Assembly (NCBI RefSeq): GCF_031326345.1
Contig: NZ_CP133671.1
Location: 6,917,501-6,981,500, forward strand
From: Aureispira sp. CCB-E
Lineage (GTDB): Bacteria; Bacteroidota; Bacteroidia; Chitinophagales; Saprospiraceae
DNA length: 64,000 bases
Direction: 5' to 3'
Part shown: piece by piece, positions 8,956 to 18,062 of the stretch
Layout of the letters: every line of letters starts with the position of its first letter
How positions within the stretch are numbered: position 1 is the first letter of the stretch
Notes under the pieces: generated by a model
Told to the model about the DNA's origin: nothing
Database searches by the model: none
The model's input: only the letters and a program-made list of their open reading frames with translations
Made by a program: the position numbers and the translations under genes

Positions 8956-9937
8956 GATGTTCTTGTCCTTCGTTAGTTAATAATTCAAAAGCGCATTTGT
9001 GCTCGCTAAATAATGCTTGAGGCATGCCAGACTGATTGGTTTCTCGTATTTCCAACTCACAACTAGCCACTTTACTGTTCAGGCAATTTTTGCTTCCTCC
9101 AGAAGGATTCAAGTAGCGCAACCCGACAAAATCATTGGCAGAAGCTTTAATCCTTCCCTTTAATTGAATTTCCTTTGTCTGACATTCAAATGTCCAATCA
9201 AAATAATCAAAACTTCCTTTATTCGTAAACCATTGGTTGATTTGATTCAATTGATATTTTTTTTCATTGTGGTGCAATACTAAGATCGTTAAAAAAGGCG
9301 TCTCCACTCCTTTTATGTTTAGTTTAGCAGTCACTACTTCCAAAAAAGTAGCTGGGCTGTTATCAAAACCTGCTACTTGCCCCCAAGCATACCAATCGGT
9401 GTGTTGTTCTCCCCAATTATGGTTTTGAGACCCTACCCAATTTTCAATATTAATTTTCTGATTGCCCATTTTTAAGTATCCACCAAACCGAGCAAAAGGT
9501 TGGGAAACGATAGACTTGGCTTTGGGAAATGGACCTATATATAAGTTTTGAGGCAATAAAAAAATAGGGTCTGCCGCTGACGTATAATTCAATTTCCAAG
9601 AGATCTCTTCAATCTGTCCTTGTGCTTGAGCACTATTGATAAAATTCGCTCCCAATTCTACAAAAAAATGCTTTCGAGGAAACTTACACATTTCTATTGG
9701 GAATTCCTGCTTGGCAGGATAAATTTTATTGCCATCAAAATAAACAAACCACAATTCTCCCATATTTTCTTGGGGTCGATCTTTGGGAGCGAATACGGTG
9801 TAACGAATCCAAAAGGCTTTTTTTTCAGAAGGATGATTTCCCCTTATGAAGTAAGATTCATAAAAACCTTTGTTGGATTGAGGCTTAAATCTCGAAAAAT
9901 TCACCTTAGCGATGGTTTGAATGGCTTGTATTTTCAT
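8933..9937 (-). CDS. CrtC/AttH-like (lipocalin-fold) protein, unknown substrate
   Basis: A 334-residue protein without a signal peptide. The early part reads FYESYFIRGNHP and AFWIRYTVFAP. The centre has WVGSQNHNWGEQHTDWYAWGQ, a Trp/His/Asn-rich signature typical of the CrtC/AttH/tocopherol-cyclase-like superfamily, which acts on terpenoids and lipids. The rest is beta-rich. Its last 23 bases overlap the start of the SDR fusion, so the two are translationally coupled and probably work on one hydrophobic substrate. The assignment rests on motif resemblance; the reaction is unknown. The ATG at 9937 is the first in frame. Confidence 0.55.
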   Translation of the reverse strand: MKIQAIQTIAKVNFSRFKPQSNKGFYESYFIRGNHPSEKKAFWIRYTVFAPKDRPQENMGELWFVYFDGNKIYPAKQEFPIEMCKFPRKHFFVELGANFINSAQAQGQIEEISWKLNYTSAADPIFLLPQNLYIGPFPKAKSIVSQPFARFGGYLKMGNQKINIENWVGSQNHNWGEQHTDWYAWGQVAGFDNSPATFLEVVTAKLNIKGVETPFLTILVLHHNEKKYQLNQINQWFTNKGSFDYFDWTFECQTKEIQLKGRIKASANDFVGLRYLNPSGGSKNCLNSKVASCELEIRETNQSGMPQALFSEHKCAFELLTNEGQEHHGIKINF

Positions 9938-10116
9938 AGTGCAATGATACTTGATTCACTTTTTAAGTAAGGTACAAAAAAATTACAAAAAAAATTCAAG
10001 CTTTAATTTTCTTCCTTCATATATGCTATACAATTATAAACCAAGACAATAAACAACAGCACTAGCTACTAACTTTATTTAAATCTTAATTTTATTTTAA
10101 AAAAAAATAGAAAAAA

Positions 10117-10147
10117 TTTGCAGTTTTATAAAAATGCCCTATCTTTG
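10117..10147 (+). promoter_or_regulatory. Bacteroidota-type promoter of the tRNA-Val genes
   Basis: TTTG at 10117-10120, exactly 19 bases, then TATCTTTG at 10140-10147. This matches the Bacteroidota sigma-A consensus TTTG-N19-TAnnTTTG perfectly. The first tRNA begins 32 bases downstream, which fits a short leader. Confidence 0.85.
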
Positions 10148-10178
10148 TGCTGCTCTTAAAAGAAGAGATAACAAAATA

Positions 10179-10253
10179 GGGTGATTAGCTCAGTTGGTTC
10201 AGAGCACCTCGTTTACACCGAGGGGGTCGGGGGTTCGAATCCCTCATTACCCA
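10179..10253 (+). tRNA. tRNA-Val (anticodon TAC), copy 1
   Basis: A 75-base cloverleaf. The acceptor arms GGGTGAT and ATTACCC pair with one G-U. The D-arm is AGCTCAGTTGGTTCAGAGC, the anticodon stem CCTCG/CGAGG holds the loop TTTACAC (anticodon TAC at 10214-10216), and the T-arm contains GGTTCGAATCC. The terminal CCA is not encoded (ACTA follows). Confidence 0.96.
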
Positions 10254-10314
10254 CTATAAAACACTTCAAATAGTTAGTTTGTATTTAGTTACAAATTATA
10301 TCCAAATTCTTTAC

Positions 10315-10389
10315 GGGTGATTAGCTCAGTTGGTTCAGAGCACCTCGTTTACACCGAGGGGGTCGGGGGTTCGAATCCCTCATTACCCA
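10315..10389 (+). tRNA. tRNA-Val (anticodon TAC), copy 2
   Basis: Identical base for base to copy 1, 61 bases downstream. It is transcribed from the same promoter, since none is visible in the spacer. CCA is again not encoded. Confidence 0.96.
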
Positions 10390-10393
10390 CATC

Positions 10394-10424
10394 AAGCTTC
10401 TACTTTTTAGTAGAAGCTTTTTTT
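10394..10424 (+). terminator. Rho-independent terminator of the tRNA-Val operon
   Basis: Stem AAGCTTCTA (10394-10402) pairs with TAGAAGCTT (10411-10419), followed at once by a T-run. It begins five bases after the second tRNA. Confidence 0.85.
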
Positions 10425-10483
10425 GTTTTAGATATACACAAATCAAGCTTATTGAATAGATTTTTGTAAATTTAGTTGAATAA

Positions 10484-10508
10484 TACTTCGTAGTTCCAAC
10501 GGAGTAAT
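10484..10508. repeat. Possible minimal remnant of the dispersed element (terminal repeats only)
   Basis: TACTTCGT and AACGGAGTAAT lie a few bases apart. They match the terminal repeats of the elements at 15018 (TACTTCGTGG) and 38625 (CAACGGAGTA) and form a short imperfect hairpin. This could be an internal-deletion derivative or chance. Confidence 0.35.
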
Positions 10509-10587
10509 GATTGAATAGATATTGTTTTTAATCTAAGTACCGTGTCACACACATCAAACGCATCCAAAAGAAACAAATAACTGAAAC

Positions 10588-13287
10588 ATGTCTGTAGATA
10601 ATTACAAGAAAAGAGACGAACAAAAAAAAGCTCAAAAAAAACGCAAAAAAGGTCGTGTCAAGTTTTTATTCAAATTAATTGGTAGTTTATTTTTAATTTC
10701 CATCATCAGCCTCATTGTTATTGCTGCCATATTTGAAAAACAAATTGCAGGAATGGTTATTAATACACTTAATAAGCAACTGAAAACAGATTTGCAAGTA
10801 AGCGAAGCAAGTTTGTCTTTGATTTGGAAATTTCCACAAGCCGCAGTTTACCTTAATGATGCTAAAATTGACGGTGTAGGAGGGCAAGAGGAAAAACTAC
10901 TGGATGTTAAAAGTATTTCTCTACAGTGCGGTACTTTAGGACTTTTGATGGGCGACTACAATTTTACATCCATATCCATCAATGAGGGCTCTCTATTTAT
11001 CTATAGCGACGAAAAAGGACATGTCAACTATGATATTTTCAAAAGCTCAGCAGAAAAAACAGAAACAGATGAAAGTACCGACTTGAATTTATCTATTTCT
11101 GATGCAACACTATCCAATATTACCATTCACTATGTAGACAAAGCGGCTGCCTATGACATCAAGGTTAGAGCTAGTTCTGCTGATTTTGCAGGAGATTTTA
11201 TTATTGATAATGAAATCAACGCCAATCAGCACACCATGACGAGTTATGCTGAATTATTTTCAGAACATATCACAATTGGTGAAACGACCTATATGAAAGG
11301 AACTAACTTAGCTTACAATGGCTCTGTTGATTTGGATTTGGCTGCGGAAATCTATTCCTTTGACAATATCAAACTATACATCGAAGGCAATCAATTTAAC
11401 ATGCATGGTTCTGTCAAAAAAGTAGACAAAGGCACAGAGTACAATCTTCTTTTTGACAGTAAAAAAGCATTGCTAGGATCTTTGATGCAGTTGATTCCAG
11501 AGCAATATGCTGCTACATTAGGGCAATTTGAGAGCTATGGAAAACTATCCTTCAACGCTAGAGTCAACGGCATTTCCTCCAAACGAATTGCTCCCATTGT
11601 TGAAGTCCAATTTGGTCTAAAAGACGGTCGAATTACACATCCCAACATGGCTGGCAGCATGAAAAATGTAAATTTTGATGTACACTTCACCAATGGCAAT
11701 GGAATAGACGATCAAACTGCTAAATTGAAGCTCATTGGTTTTCAAGCAAATCTAAATAACCAACCCATTAACTTGAGTTGGGAAATGGTTGGTTTGGAAA
11801 ACCCAACAATTACAATGGGGCTAGATGGTAAAATTCCACTAGATGCCGTTTATGGCTTCTTTGGTAATACTGTTACAGAAGGAAGTGGCTGGATAGAAAT
11901 TGCCCAGCTTTCACTAAATGGTCGTCTCAAAGACATGACCTCTATGTATCGTATCCCTAGAGTCAAACTAAATGGCTTAGTCAACTTTAATCAAGCACAT
12001 TTACTCGTTAATAATGTACCAACAAATATAGAAACAGGCGAATTATCGCTGGATAACAATGCATTTAACGTTACCAATCTTACCTTCAAAACAGCTAAAA
12101 GCGATATGGTATTTAATGGCGATTTTCAAAATATCTTACCTGTATTGCTTTCTGATTCTTTAAATTCTCAAAACGCTAAATTAACCTTTCAAGCCTCTCT
12201 TAATTCTCAAAAAATGGATTTAGACGAGCTTTTAGCCATTGGTGGAGGACATACCGCCGAAGAAATTGAAGCCGCTGCGGTTGAAGACCAAGATTCACTC
12301 AAACAAGAAAATTTCGAGCGAAGAGCTTATCGTACCTCCTTCCTAAAAGGAACCTTTATTACTAATATTGTTGAGCTGCAATATGGCAATGTCTTAGCCA
12401 AAAACTTTAATGGAGCCGTTGAGTTTGACAAAAGTGTCATGCAACTAAAAGGGGTCAAAGTAGATGCCATGGATGGTCTTTTTGAGCTGAACAGTAAAAT
12501 CTATTTTGAAAAAGAACCTCGCCTAGAGCTATTCTTAGATTGTAACAATATTGATATCCAAGAATTTTTGGCACAATTAGATAATTTTGGACAAGATGTT
12601 TTAACAGCAGAGCACTTGAGAGGGCGCCTAAAATCACTCATCAAAGTAAACTTATTTTTAGATTCTTTAGGCAACTTCAAAAACGAAGATTTATTTGTGG
12701 TGGCAGATGTTGAAATTACCAATGGTGAGTTGATTAATCTAAAAATGCTCGAAGGTTTCTCTTCCTTTATCAAAATGCGTGACTTGCAACATATAGCTTT
12801 CACAAAGCTTAAAAATCAATTTAAAATCGAGCATGGTAAATTTATATTGCCTGCTATGTTTATTCAAAGCAATGCTTTGAACTTAGTTGTTGGAGGACAA
12901 TATAGCTTCAACCATGATTTGGATTTTAAAATAAAAATCAATGCAGGACAGGTAATTGCTAATAAATTTAAACGATACAATCCAGATAAAACAGCTATAA
13001 AAGCTCGCCAACAAGGATTATTTAATATATATGCGCGCATTATGGGCAATTTGTATGGGGATTATGATTATAAAATTGGTCCCAAACACAGTAAAAAATT
13101 CTTAGACGCACAGTTGAGTCAAGAGTTGCCTGCGATTACCAATACCCTTCGTGCAGAATTTGCTAAAAACAATAATATAGAAGCAAGTCAACCAACAATT
13201 CAGCCCTTGGCACAACCCAAAGAATGGGAAGATATTCCTGAATACAATGGAGAAGAAGGAGATTTAGAATATATTGATGGGTTTTAA
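10588..13287 (+). CDS. AsmA-like family protein (inner-membrane anchored, periplasmic beta-rich)
   Basis: An 899-residue protein. A very basic N-terminus (KKRDEQKKAQKKRKKG) is followed by one transmembrane helix at about residues 28-50 and a long periplasmic part. The beginning of that part (LNKQLKTDLQVSEASLSLIWKFPQAAVYLNDAKIDG) is the typical AsmA N-terminal pattern. The C-terminal half has the AsmA_2-like repetitive beta structure (LKMLEGFSSFIKMRDLQHIAFTKLKNQFKIEHGKF). AsmA-like proteins belong to the repeating-beta-groove bridge-like proteins thought to move phospholipid between membranes. Length is normal for Bacteroidota members. Upstream lie only the tRNA terminator and a possible element remnant. 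Confidence 0.88.
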   Translation: MSVDNYKKRDEQKKAQKKRKKGRVKFLFKLIGSLFLISIISLIVIAAIFEKQIAGMVINTLNKQLKTDLQVSEASLSLIWKFPQAAVYLNDAKIDGVGGQEEKLLDVKSISLQCGTLGLLMGDYNFTSISINEGSLFIYSDEKGHVNYDIFKSSAEKTETDESTDLNLSISDATLSNITIHYVDKAAAYDIKVRASSADFAGDFIIDNEINANQHTMTSYAELFSEHITIGETTYMKGTNLAYNGSVDLDLAAEIYSFDNIKLYIEGNQFNMHGSVKKVDKGTEYNLLFDSKKALLGSLMQLIPEQYAATLGQFESYGKLSFNARVNGISSKRIAPIVEVQFGLKDGRITHPNMAGSMKNVNFDVHFTNGNGIDDQTAKLKLIGFQANLNNQPINLSWEMVGLENPTITMGLDGKIPLDAVYGFFGNTVTEGSGWIEIAQLSLNGRLKDMTSMYRIPRVKLNGLVNFNQAHLLVNNVPTNIETGELSLDNNAFNVTNLTFKTAKSDMVFNGDFQNILPVLLSDSLNSQNAKLTFQASLNSQKMDLDELLAIGGGHTAEEIEAAAVEDQDSLKQENFERRAYRTSFLKGTFITNIVELQYGNVLAKNFNGAVEFDKSVMQLKGVKVDAMDGLFELNSKIYFEKEPRLELFLDCNNIDIQEFLAQLDNFGQDVLTAEHLRGRLKSLIKVNLFLDSLGNFKNEDLFVVADVEITNGELINLKMLEGFSSFIKMRDLQHIAFTKLKNQFKIEHGKFILPAMFIQSNALNLVVGGQYSFNHDLDFKIKINAGQVIANKFKRYNPDKTAIKARQQGLFNIYARIMGNLYGDYDYKIGPKHSKKFLDAQLSQELPAITNTLRAEFAKNNNIEASQPTIQPLAQPKEWEDIPEYNGEEGDLEYIDGF

Positions 13288-13302
13288 TGAACTATACTAT
13301 AA

Positions 13303-13339
13303 AGACGCTGTTCCATAGATTAATAGTTACAAAGCGTCT
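13303..13339 (+). terminator. Weak hairpin after the AsmA-like gene
   Basis: AGACGCT (13303-13309) and AGCGTCT (13333-13339) form a 7-bp stem with a 23-base loop. The downstream T-tract is poor, so this is only a candidate terminator. Confidence 0.3.
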
Positions 13340-13427
13340 CTTATGAGTCTTACTCATGCAGTATCCTTTATGCTATTTGTATCAATACTAATTTATTGTG
13401 CCATTACAATACCTTGCAGGACACAAC

Positions 13428-14036
13428 ATGACAAAAAAATCTAACATGGAACGTTCAGCTGTTGGACTTCCACTTGAAAAAATTGGTTTATTCCTATTGC
13501 TAATCAGCCTGACTATGTTATTCATGGCATTTTCGATTGGCTATGTTTTTACACGTTCTCAAAATAGTGCCGATGGGGTCTATCTCCCTCCTATTTTTAT
13601 TATCAATTCCTTTATTTTATTGGCTAGTAGCTATTTTATGAACAAAGCCAATCGAGCTTACAAAGACGATGACACCAAAGGGTACCAAAAAGCACTTACC
13701 GTCACCATGATGTTGACCATTTTATTTATGGGAGCACAAGTGGTGGGTTGGTTTTATTTCAAATCTTCATTAATTGGAGAGAACATTGGCAACGGGGCGA
13801 ACTATCTTTATGCTATTTCGGGGCTGCATTTTGCGCATATTATTGGAGGAATTCCTTTTTTAGCACTCTTTTTATACAATGCTTATAAAAAGATGCAAGA
13901 ACCTATGACTGTTTTATTATACTTTTCAGATCCTATCAAAAGAATGCGACTTCAGTTATTAACGATTTATTGGCATTTCTTAGATGGCTTGTGGATTTTT
14001 CTAGTCTTATTTTTCTTGCTAAATATGCTTTTTTAA
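13428..14036 (+). CDS. Cytochrome c oxidase subunit III-like membrane protein
   Basis: About 202 residues with five predicted transmembrane helices. The end is diagnostic for heme-copper oxidase subunit III: GWFYF, then NYLYAISGLHFAHIIGGI, and finally YWHFLDGLWIFLVLFFLL. I start at the ATG at 13428, preceded by AGGA six bases upstream; the reading frame also extends to a GTG at 13398. Short five-helix forms occur in bacteria. No subunit I or II, heme A synthase or assembly gene is nearby, so this is an orphan or accessory copy. It converges with plsC, with one base between the stop codons. Confidence 0.82.
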   Translation: MTKKSNMERSAVGLPLEKIGLFLLLISLTMLFMAFSIGYVFTRSQNSADGVYLPPIFIINSFILLASSYFMNKANRAYKDDDTKGYQKALTVTMMLTILFMGAQVVGWFYFKSSLIGENIGNGANYLYAISGLHFAHIIGGIPFLALFLYNAYKKMQEPMTVLLYFSDPIKRMRLQLLTIYWHFLDGLWIFLVLFFLLNMLF

Positions 14037-14037
14037 T

Positions 14038-14841
14038 CTAAATGTGATACGTCGCATGATAACGTTCTAAATTGTGTAAGATACGTTCTCTAACAATCGT
14101 TTTGAGGTGTTCTAAGTCATTTTCAACCGTCATTCCCTTTGTCGAAATTGGAGCATCCCAAATACAATGCACCCACGCAGGAGAACCTAAAAAAGGTTTT
14201 TTGGGAGTCGAGACTTTATCTGAATCACAAATGGTCATTGCCACAATGGGCTGTTGTGTTTCTATTGCCAATTTAAAGGCTCCATCATAAAAATCTTGCA
14301 ACAATTCATTCGTTTTGTTTCGTGTTCCTTCTGCATAAATATGAATAGAATGACCAGAATCAATATGCGCTTTCATACGCTCTAGGGTCTGCTTGCGGCT
14401 TTCCTTACTTTTTCGGTCTACATAAACGTGCATATTTCTAGCCAAATACCCAACAATCGGCAATTTGTCTACTTCTTGTTTGGCTAAAAAAGAAAATGGC
14501 ACTGGTGCTGTTGACATACAAATAGGAATATCTACTACTGATAAGTGATTGCTTACCAAAACATAGGCACCTGCTTCTGGATCAATTTTTTCTAGCCCCT
14601 CTGAAGTTACCCGTACCAACATAGCTGCCAATAAGGTTTTTCCCCACCACTTGGTCACAAAGTAAGCTGCATTGGCAGCCTTCTTTCCACTCAAGAAATT
14701 AAAAATGAAGATGTAACACACTAAAGCAACCACGCCAATTAGTAATGTTGCTAAACAACACCAAGCAAACCAAAGACGTTGCATAAAGACAACAATGGCT
14801 CTTAGTGGTGCAGGTAATGATTTTGTGTCAAATGCTTGCAT
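14038..14841 (-). CDS. plsC: 1-acyl-sn-glycerol-3-phosphate acyltransferase (PlsC family)
   Basis: A 267-residue enzyme with one or two N-terminal membrane helices (about residues 13-50). It carries the acyltransferase motifs in order: NHLSVVD with His99 and Asp104 (Hx4D, catalytic), FLAKQEVDKLPIVG (acceptor binding) and EGTR at 171-174. PlsC converts lysophosphatidic acid to phosphatidic acid at the inner membrane. Length is standard. The gene stands alone, with a long gene-free stretch upstream that contains a repeat element. Paralogues acting on ornithine lipids or other lysolipids share these motifs, so the substrate is likely but not certain. Confidence 0.85.
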   Translation of the reverse strand: MQAFDTKSLPAPLRAIVVFMQRLWFAWCCLATLLIGVVALVCYIFIFNFLSGKKAANAAYFVTKWWGKTLLAAMLVRVTSEGLEKIDPEAGAYVLVSNHLSVVDIPICMSTAPVPFSFLAKQEVDKLPIVGYLARNMHVYVDRKSKESRKQTLERMKAHIDSGHSIHIYAEGTRNKTNELLQDFYDGAFKLAIETQQPIVAMTICDSDKVSTPKKPFLGSPAWVHCIWDAPISTKGMTVENDLEHLKTIVRERILHNLERYHATYHI

Positions 14842-15568
14842 AAGATAAAATTTAGGAATATTGGGTTAATTTATAATTTGATTTAGTTTTTTAGTTTAAA
14901 AAACAAGCGCGATTCATAAACAACTATTTTTCAAGACATCATTATGAATCTATACTACTCTTTCTTAATAGGTTTACTTCTTTTTAAGAACGAAAAAATA
15001 TAAAATTCTATACACATTACTTCGTGGGAAAATCGCATCAGTTTGATTATCAATAGAGTATACTTTTGCTGCTTGATTTCTTAAAGGATTGATAATCAAA
15101 CTGATGCAAAGATGCTTTTTTAGTTTTTTACAAAAAAGCTAAAAAATCCACGAAGTACTAATACAAAGATAGCTAATGTAACTATTATCCATTCTTAGTA
15201 GTTGACCAATTTTTTTAGTTTTCTTAGAATTAAACATGCTTTCTCGCGAGCAAAATGAATTCAAAACTTAGAAAATATCCCATAAAAAATTCACTTGGCT
15301 ACTTTGTTTGTTTAGTCAAACAGTTATCAACTACTTGTCTTTAGCATCGTTATCAATTTTAGCAAACCAATACCACTATTTCATCGATACTCCCTAGAAT
15401 TGCATTTAATTCCCGCTTAATTAACTCCAATTCTAACTAAAAAGTTGACCTCTGCCTATATTTTTTTTATAAAAAAGACTTAGCACACTGTTATTTTGTA
15501 ACCTTTCGTTAAAGTTCCGTTAAGACAATTGCAATCAACCATTCGCAACGCTACAAATAAATACTCCT
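14842..15568. other. Gene-free divergent region holding a palindromic element
   Basis: This region lies between leftward plsC and the rightward secreted-protein gene. Its only structured content is the element at 15018-15157. No ORF of note, RNA gene or full promoter consensus is visible; CAAAGATA at 15164-15171 is a -7-like box for leftward transcription but has no -33 partner. Confidence 0.5.
15018..15157. repeat. Dispersed palindromic element, copy A (140 bp)
   Basis: The outer terminal inverted repeats TACTTCGTGG (15018-15027) and CCACGAAGTA (15148-15157) are perfect. Inside is a perfect 20-bp inverted repeat, 15035-15054 against 15088-15107, with core CAGTTTGATTATCA. Next comes GATGCTTTTTTAGTTTTTTAC, an AT-rich tract also present after the inner repeat in the other copies. 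It has no coding capacity. It has the same order of parts as copy E at 38466-38625. Confidence 0.8.
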
Positions 15569-16324
15569 ATGAAATATTTCTCCTGTCTCCTATCTATGTT
15601 ATTGTGCTTGCCACTTGCAGACGCACAAACATCAAAATTTAAAGATGTTCCTAGTATAAAAATTCGAAAACGCCGCCTGAAACCTTCCTTTTCGCAAGCA
15701 TTAGCCTTGCCTCAAACAGCTACTTCATGTGATTGCCCCACCAATTCGAATAGAAATACGCCTTTGGTCAAATTAGGATGTCAACATCCCGACACCATAG
15801 CCGTTTGTCAAGTGGTTATCACAGAGTTTGATTTAGCAATTATATCAACAAGAGGAGAAGCAATTGTTTTAAAAGATATTCAAGGTAGTTTTCTCAATAG
15901 TAGAGCATTGGGTTTTATAAGAAGTCGCTATGGCAATGGTGCATTCATCTCTTATACTAATATCAAGGGTATGACAAACGAAGGAAAAGAGGTTGTTGTA
16001 CCTTCTTTTGGAACACAAAATCCCAACCAAAGGGCTCAACGTTCTTATGATTCTATTTATAATTATACAAACGTTATTGATAAGAAAGATTCCAAAATTC
16101 ATTCTTTTGAACTAGCTGCCTATAATATCCATGGCAGAATGGTCTTTAGACAAACTTACCACAAAGACACCTTTGATAAAAATGCAATTCGCTCTGATGC
16201 CGTTCGTTATGTTTTTAAAGATATTCAAGTAGAACATTCTAGTGGATTTAAAATTGAGGTCGATAATTTCGAAGTAACAAACACCGACATTCAAGAGGAG
16301 CAATTATTGTCTAGCAATGACTAG
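15569..16324 (+). CDS. Secreted protein of unknown function
   Basis: A 251-residue protein with a signal peptide (SCLLSMLLCLPLADAQ). The mature N-terminus is basic (IKIRKRRLKPSFSQ), followed by a Cys-containing segment (SCDCPTNSNRNT, LGCQHPD). The remainder is beta-rich and hydrophilic. No lipobox, membrane helix or sorting domain is present. I do not recognise the family. It is monocistronic, with gene-free flanks of more than 500 bp on both sides. Confidence 0.6.
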   Translation: MKYFSCLLSMLLCLPLADAQTSKFKDVPSIKIRKRRLKPSFSQALALPQTATSCDCPTNSNRNTPLVKLGCQHPDTIAVCQVVITEFDLAIISTRGEAIVLKDIQGSFLNSRALGFIRSRYGNGAFISYTNIKGMTNEGKEVVVPSFGTQNPNQRAQRSYDSIYNYTNVIDKKDSKIHSFELAAYNIHGRMVFRQTYHKDTFDKNAIRSDAVRYVFKDIQVEHSSGFKIEVDNFEVTNTDIQEEQLLSSND

Positions 16325-16881
16325 AACTGCTGATTCCCTCTCTCTAATTGCATTCTCTTAACAAAACATTATTTCAAAACAAAACCCTATCAAATACACT
16401 GACCAGCAATCTATTAACTCTTCATTTTAATAATTTCTATCCTTTTGATAATTCTAAAACTGGAGTTTTATAGGGGATGGTATAGTTTTGTGCATCAATA
16501 TAAATGAAGTTGAAAAGCAGCAAAAATAGAGTAAAAAAGGCCTTTTTCTGTTGATTGAACATATATACAAATAAACAAAAACAAATAATAATAAAGTTTA
16601 TATCACTAACAATCAACTACTTAAACTTTTTAAGTACTATTAAAATTAGTTTGAATAGTAACAATATGTATAAAACTTTGTATTTTTGCCTTGTTTTTAA
16701 ACTTTATGGAGTGTTTATTTGTTTAATAGAGTTTTGCTTGTCAACTTCAAAGAAACACTTTATTAAAAAGTCAAAATGTTCTTAATAAATACAAGACAAC
16801 TGTTTTGTAGTTATTATTTCAACTAAATTGCTCCTGTTTATTTTAACAAAAGCAGCAATTTATCATCAAAACTTATTAAAA
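16325..16881. other. Gene-free region before the desaturase
   Basis: Very AT-rich. A 76-codon ORF at 16555-16785 is low-complexity and starts in AT-rich sequence, so I do not accept it. TATTTTTG at 16681-16688 resembles a -7 element, but no TTTG lies about 19 bases upstream. I see nothing else. Confidence 0.45.
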
Positions 16882-17850
16882 ATGTTGAAGTACAAAGCTG
16901 ATTTGAAGACCCTCCTCTTTATGACCATTACTACTTGTTTATTCGCATTCATGTGGGTATCGTGGAACAATCCAGATAGTATTTTATGGACAGGAGGCAC
17001 ACTAGTATTTGCAGGATTATACATCTGGCATTTATTCATGGCAGTAACTGTGTCTGTAATAGCACATAATACGATGCATGTATCTATATTTAAGTCAGAG
17101 CCCTTAAATCGTTTAATGGAATACTGGATTACTCTTTTTTATGGTACTCCTGTATTTGGTTGGATTCCAACACACAACCGCAACCATCACAAACACAATA
17201 ACAAAGAACCAGATTATACCAAAACGTACCGTTTTACAGAACGCAATGAGCTATGGGTACTTTTAATATATCCATTTGTTAGTAATTACTACCAATCAAT
17301 TGCCAATAAGGAGTTCTTGCAAGAGCGTTACCGCAAAAATCGTGGTGAATTCTGGCGCTTTATTTCTCAAATTGTTGTTCTTTTGGCTTGGGTAGGTACC
17401 TTTTTGTACTTAAACTGGGTAGCAGCTATTTTCCTAGTTATTATCCCTCATCAAGCATCTTTGTATACAGTAGTTGTCTTTAACTTTGTACAACATGTAC
17501 ATGCTGATGAAGAATCTGAGTACAATCACTCTCGCAACATTACTGCATCGCATATTTTCTCTCTAAATTGGTTCTTATTTAATAATGGTTATCATACGGT
17601 ACATCATATGAATGCCAATATGCACTGGAGTTTGGCAAAAGAAGCACACGAAAAAATAGAGCATAAAATTGATCCTAGTTTGAACGAACCTTATTTCTGG
17701 GGCTATATTTTCAAAGCTTATATTTTTGCTCCTTTCAATAAGCGTTTTAGAACCAAATCAATGCGTCTAGAAAGAAAAGAAAAAGAAGCCAACCAAGGCA
17801 AACCTAGTGTAGAAGGGATTCAAGAACCAGTAACAGCAACAACGCACTAG
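16882..17850 (+). CDS. Membrane fatty-acid desaturase
   Basis: 322 residues from the ATG at 16882; the frame extends to a TTG at 16828, but the ATG gives a normal N-terminus. Three histidine clusters of the diiron desaturase/hydroxylase family are visible: HNTMH at 62-66, HNRNHHKH from 98, and HTVHH at 238-242, placed around hydrophobic segments. The family inserts double bonds into acyl chains at the membrane with O2 and an electron donor, and some members act as hydroxylases or carotenoid ketolases. The C-terminal 30 residues are charged. A strong terminator follows 30 bases after the stop, so the gene is a single unit. Confidence 0.88.
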   Translation: MLKYKADLKTLLFMTITTCLFAFMWVSWNNPDSILWTGGTLVFAGLYIWHLFMAVTVSVIAHNTMHVSIFKSEPLNRLMEYWITLFYGTPVFGWIPTHNRNHHKHNNKEPDYTKTYRFTERNELWVLLIYPFVSNYYQSIANKEFLQERYRKNRGEFWRFISQIVVLLAWVGTFLYLNWVAAIFLVIIPHQASLYTVVVFNFVQHVHADEESEYNHSRNITASHIFSLNWFLFNNGYHTVHHMNANMHWSLAKEAHEKIEHKIDPSLNEPYFWGYIFKAYIFAPFNKRFRTKSMRLERKEKEANQGKPSVEGIQEPVTATTH

Positions 17851-17880
17851 TCATTCGTTCTCTACAAGGAGAAGCACTAA

Positions 17881-17919
17881 AAAAGACAAACTCTACTATT
17901 GGAGTTTGTCTTTTTTTTG
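17881..17919 (+). terminator. Rho-independent terminator after the desaturase
   Basis: A 12-bp stem AAAGACAAACTC (17883-17894) pairs with GAGTTTGTCTTT (17903-17914), followed by a run of T. Confidence 0.9.
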
Positions 17920-18062
17920 TTCTTTTTATTAAAAAATAAGCAAATAAGATACACAATCATTATTTTGCGTAATAAAAAATAGCAAAAACCTGTTTTATCA
18001 TCCTTTTTATACCTATCTTTATACTACAGAATAAGATTTAAGACAAAAAGCACAAATATTAT

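Noticed and set aside
16555-16785. 76-codon forward ORF in the gap before the desaturase
   Set aside because: AT-rich low-complexity translation, no conserved motif, no initiation context.
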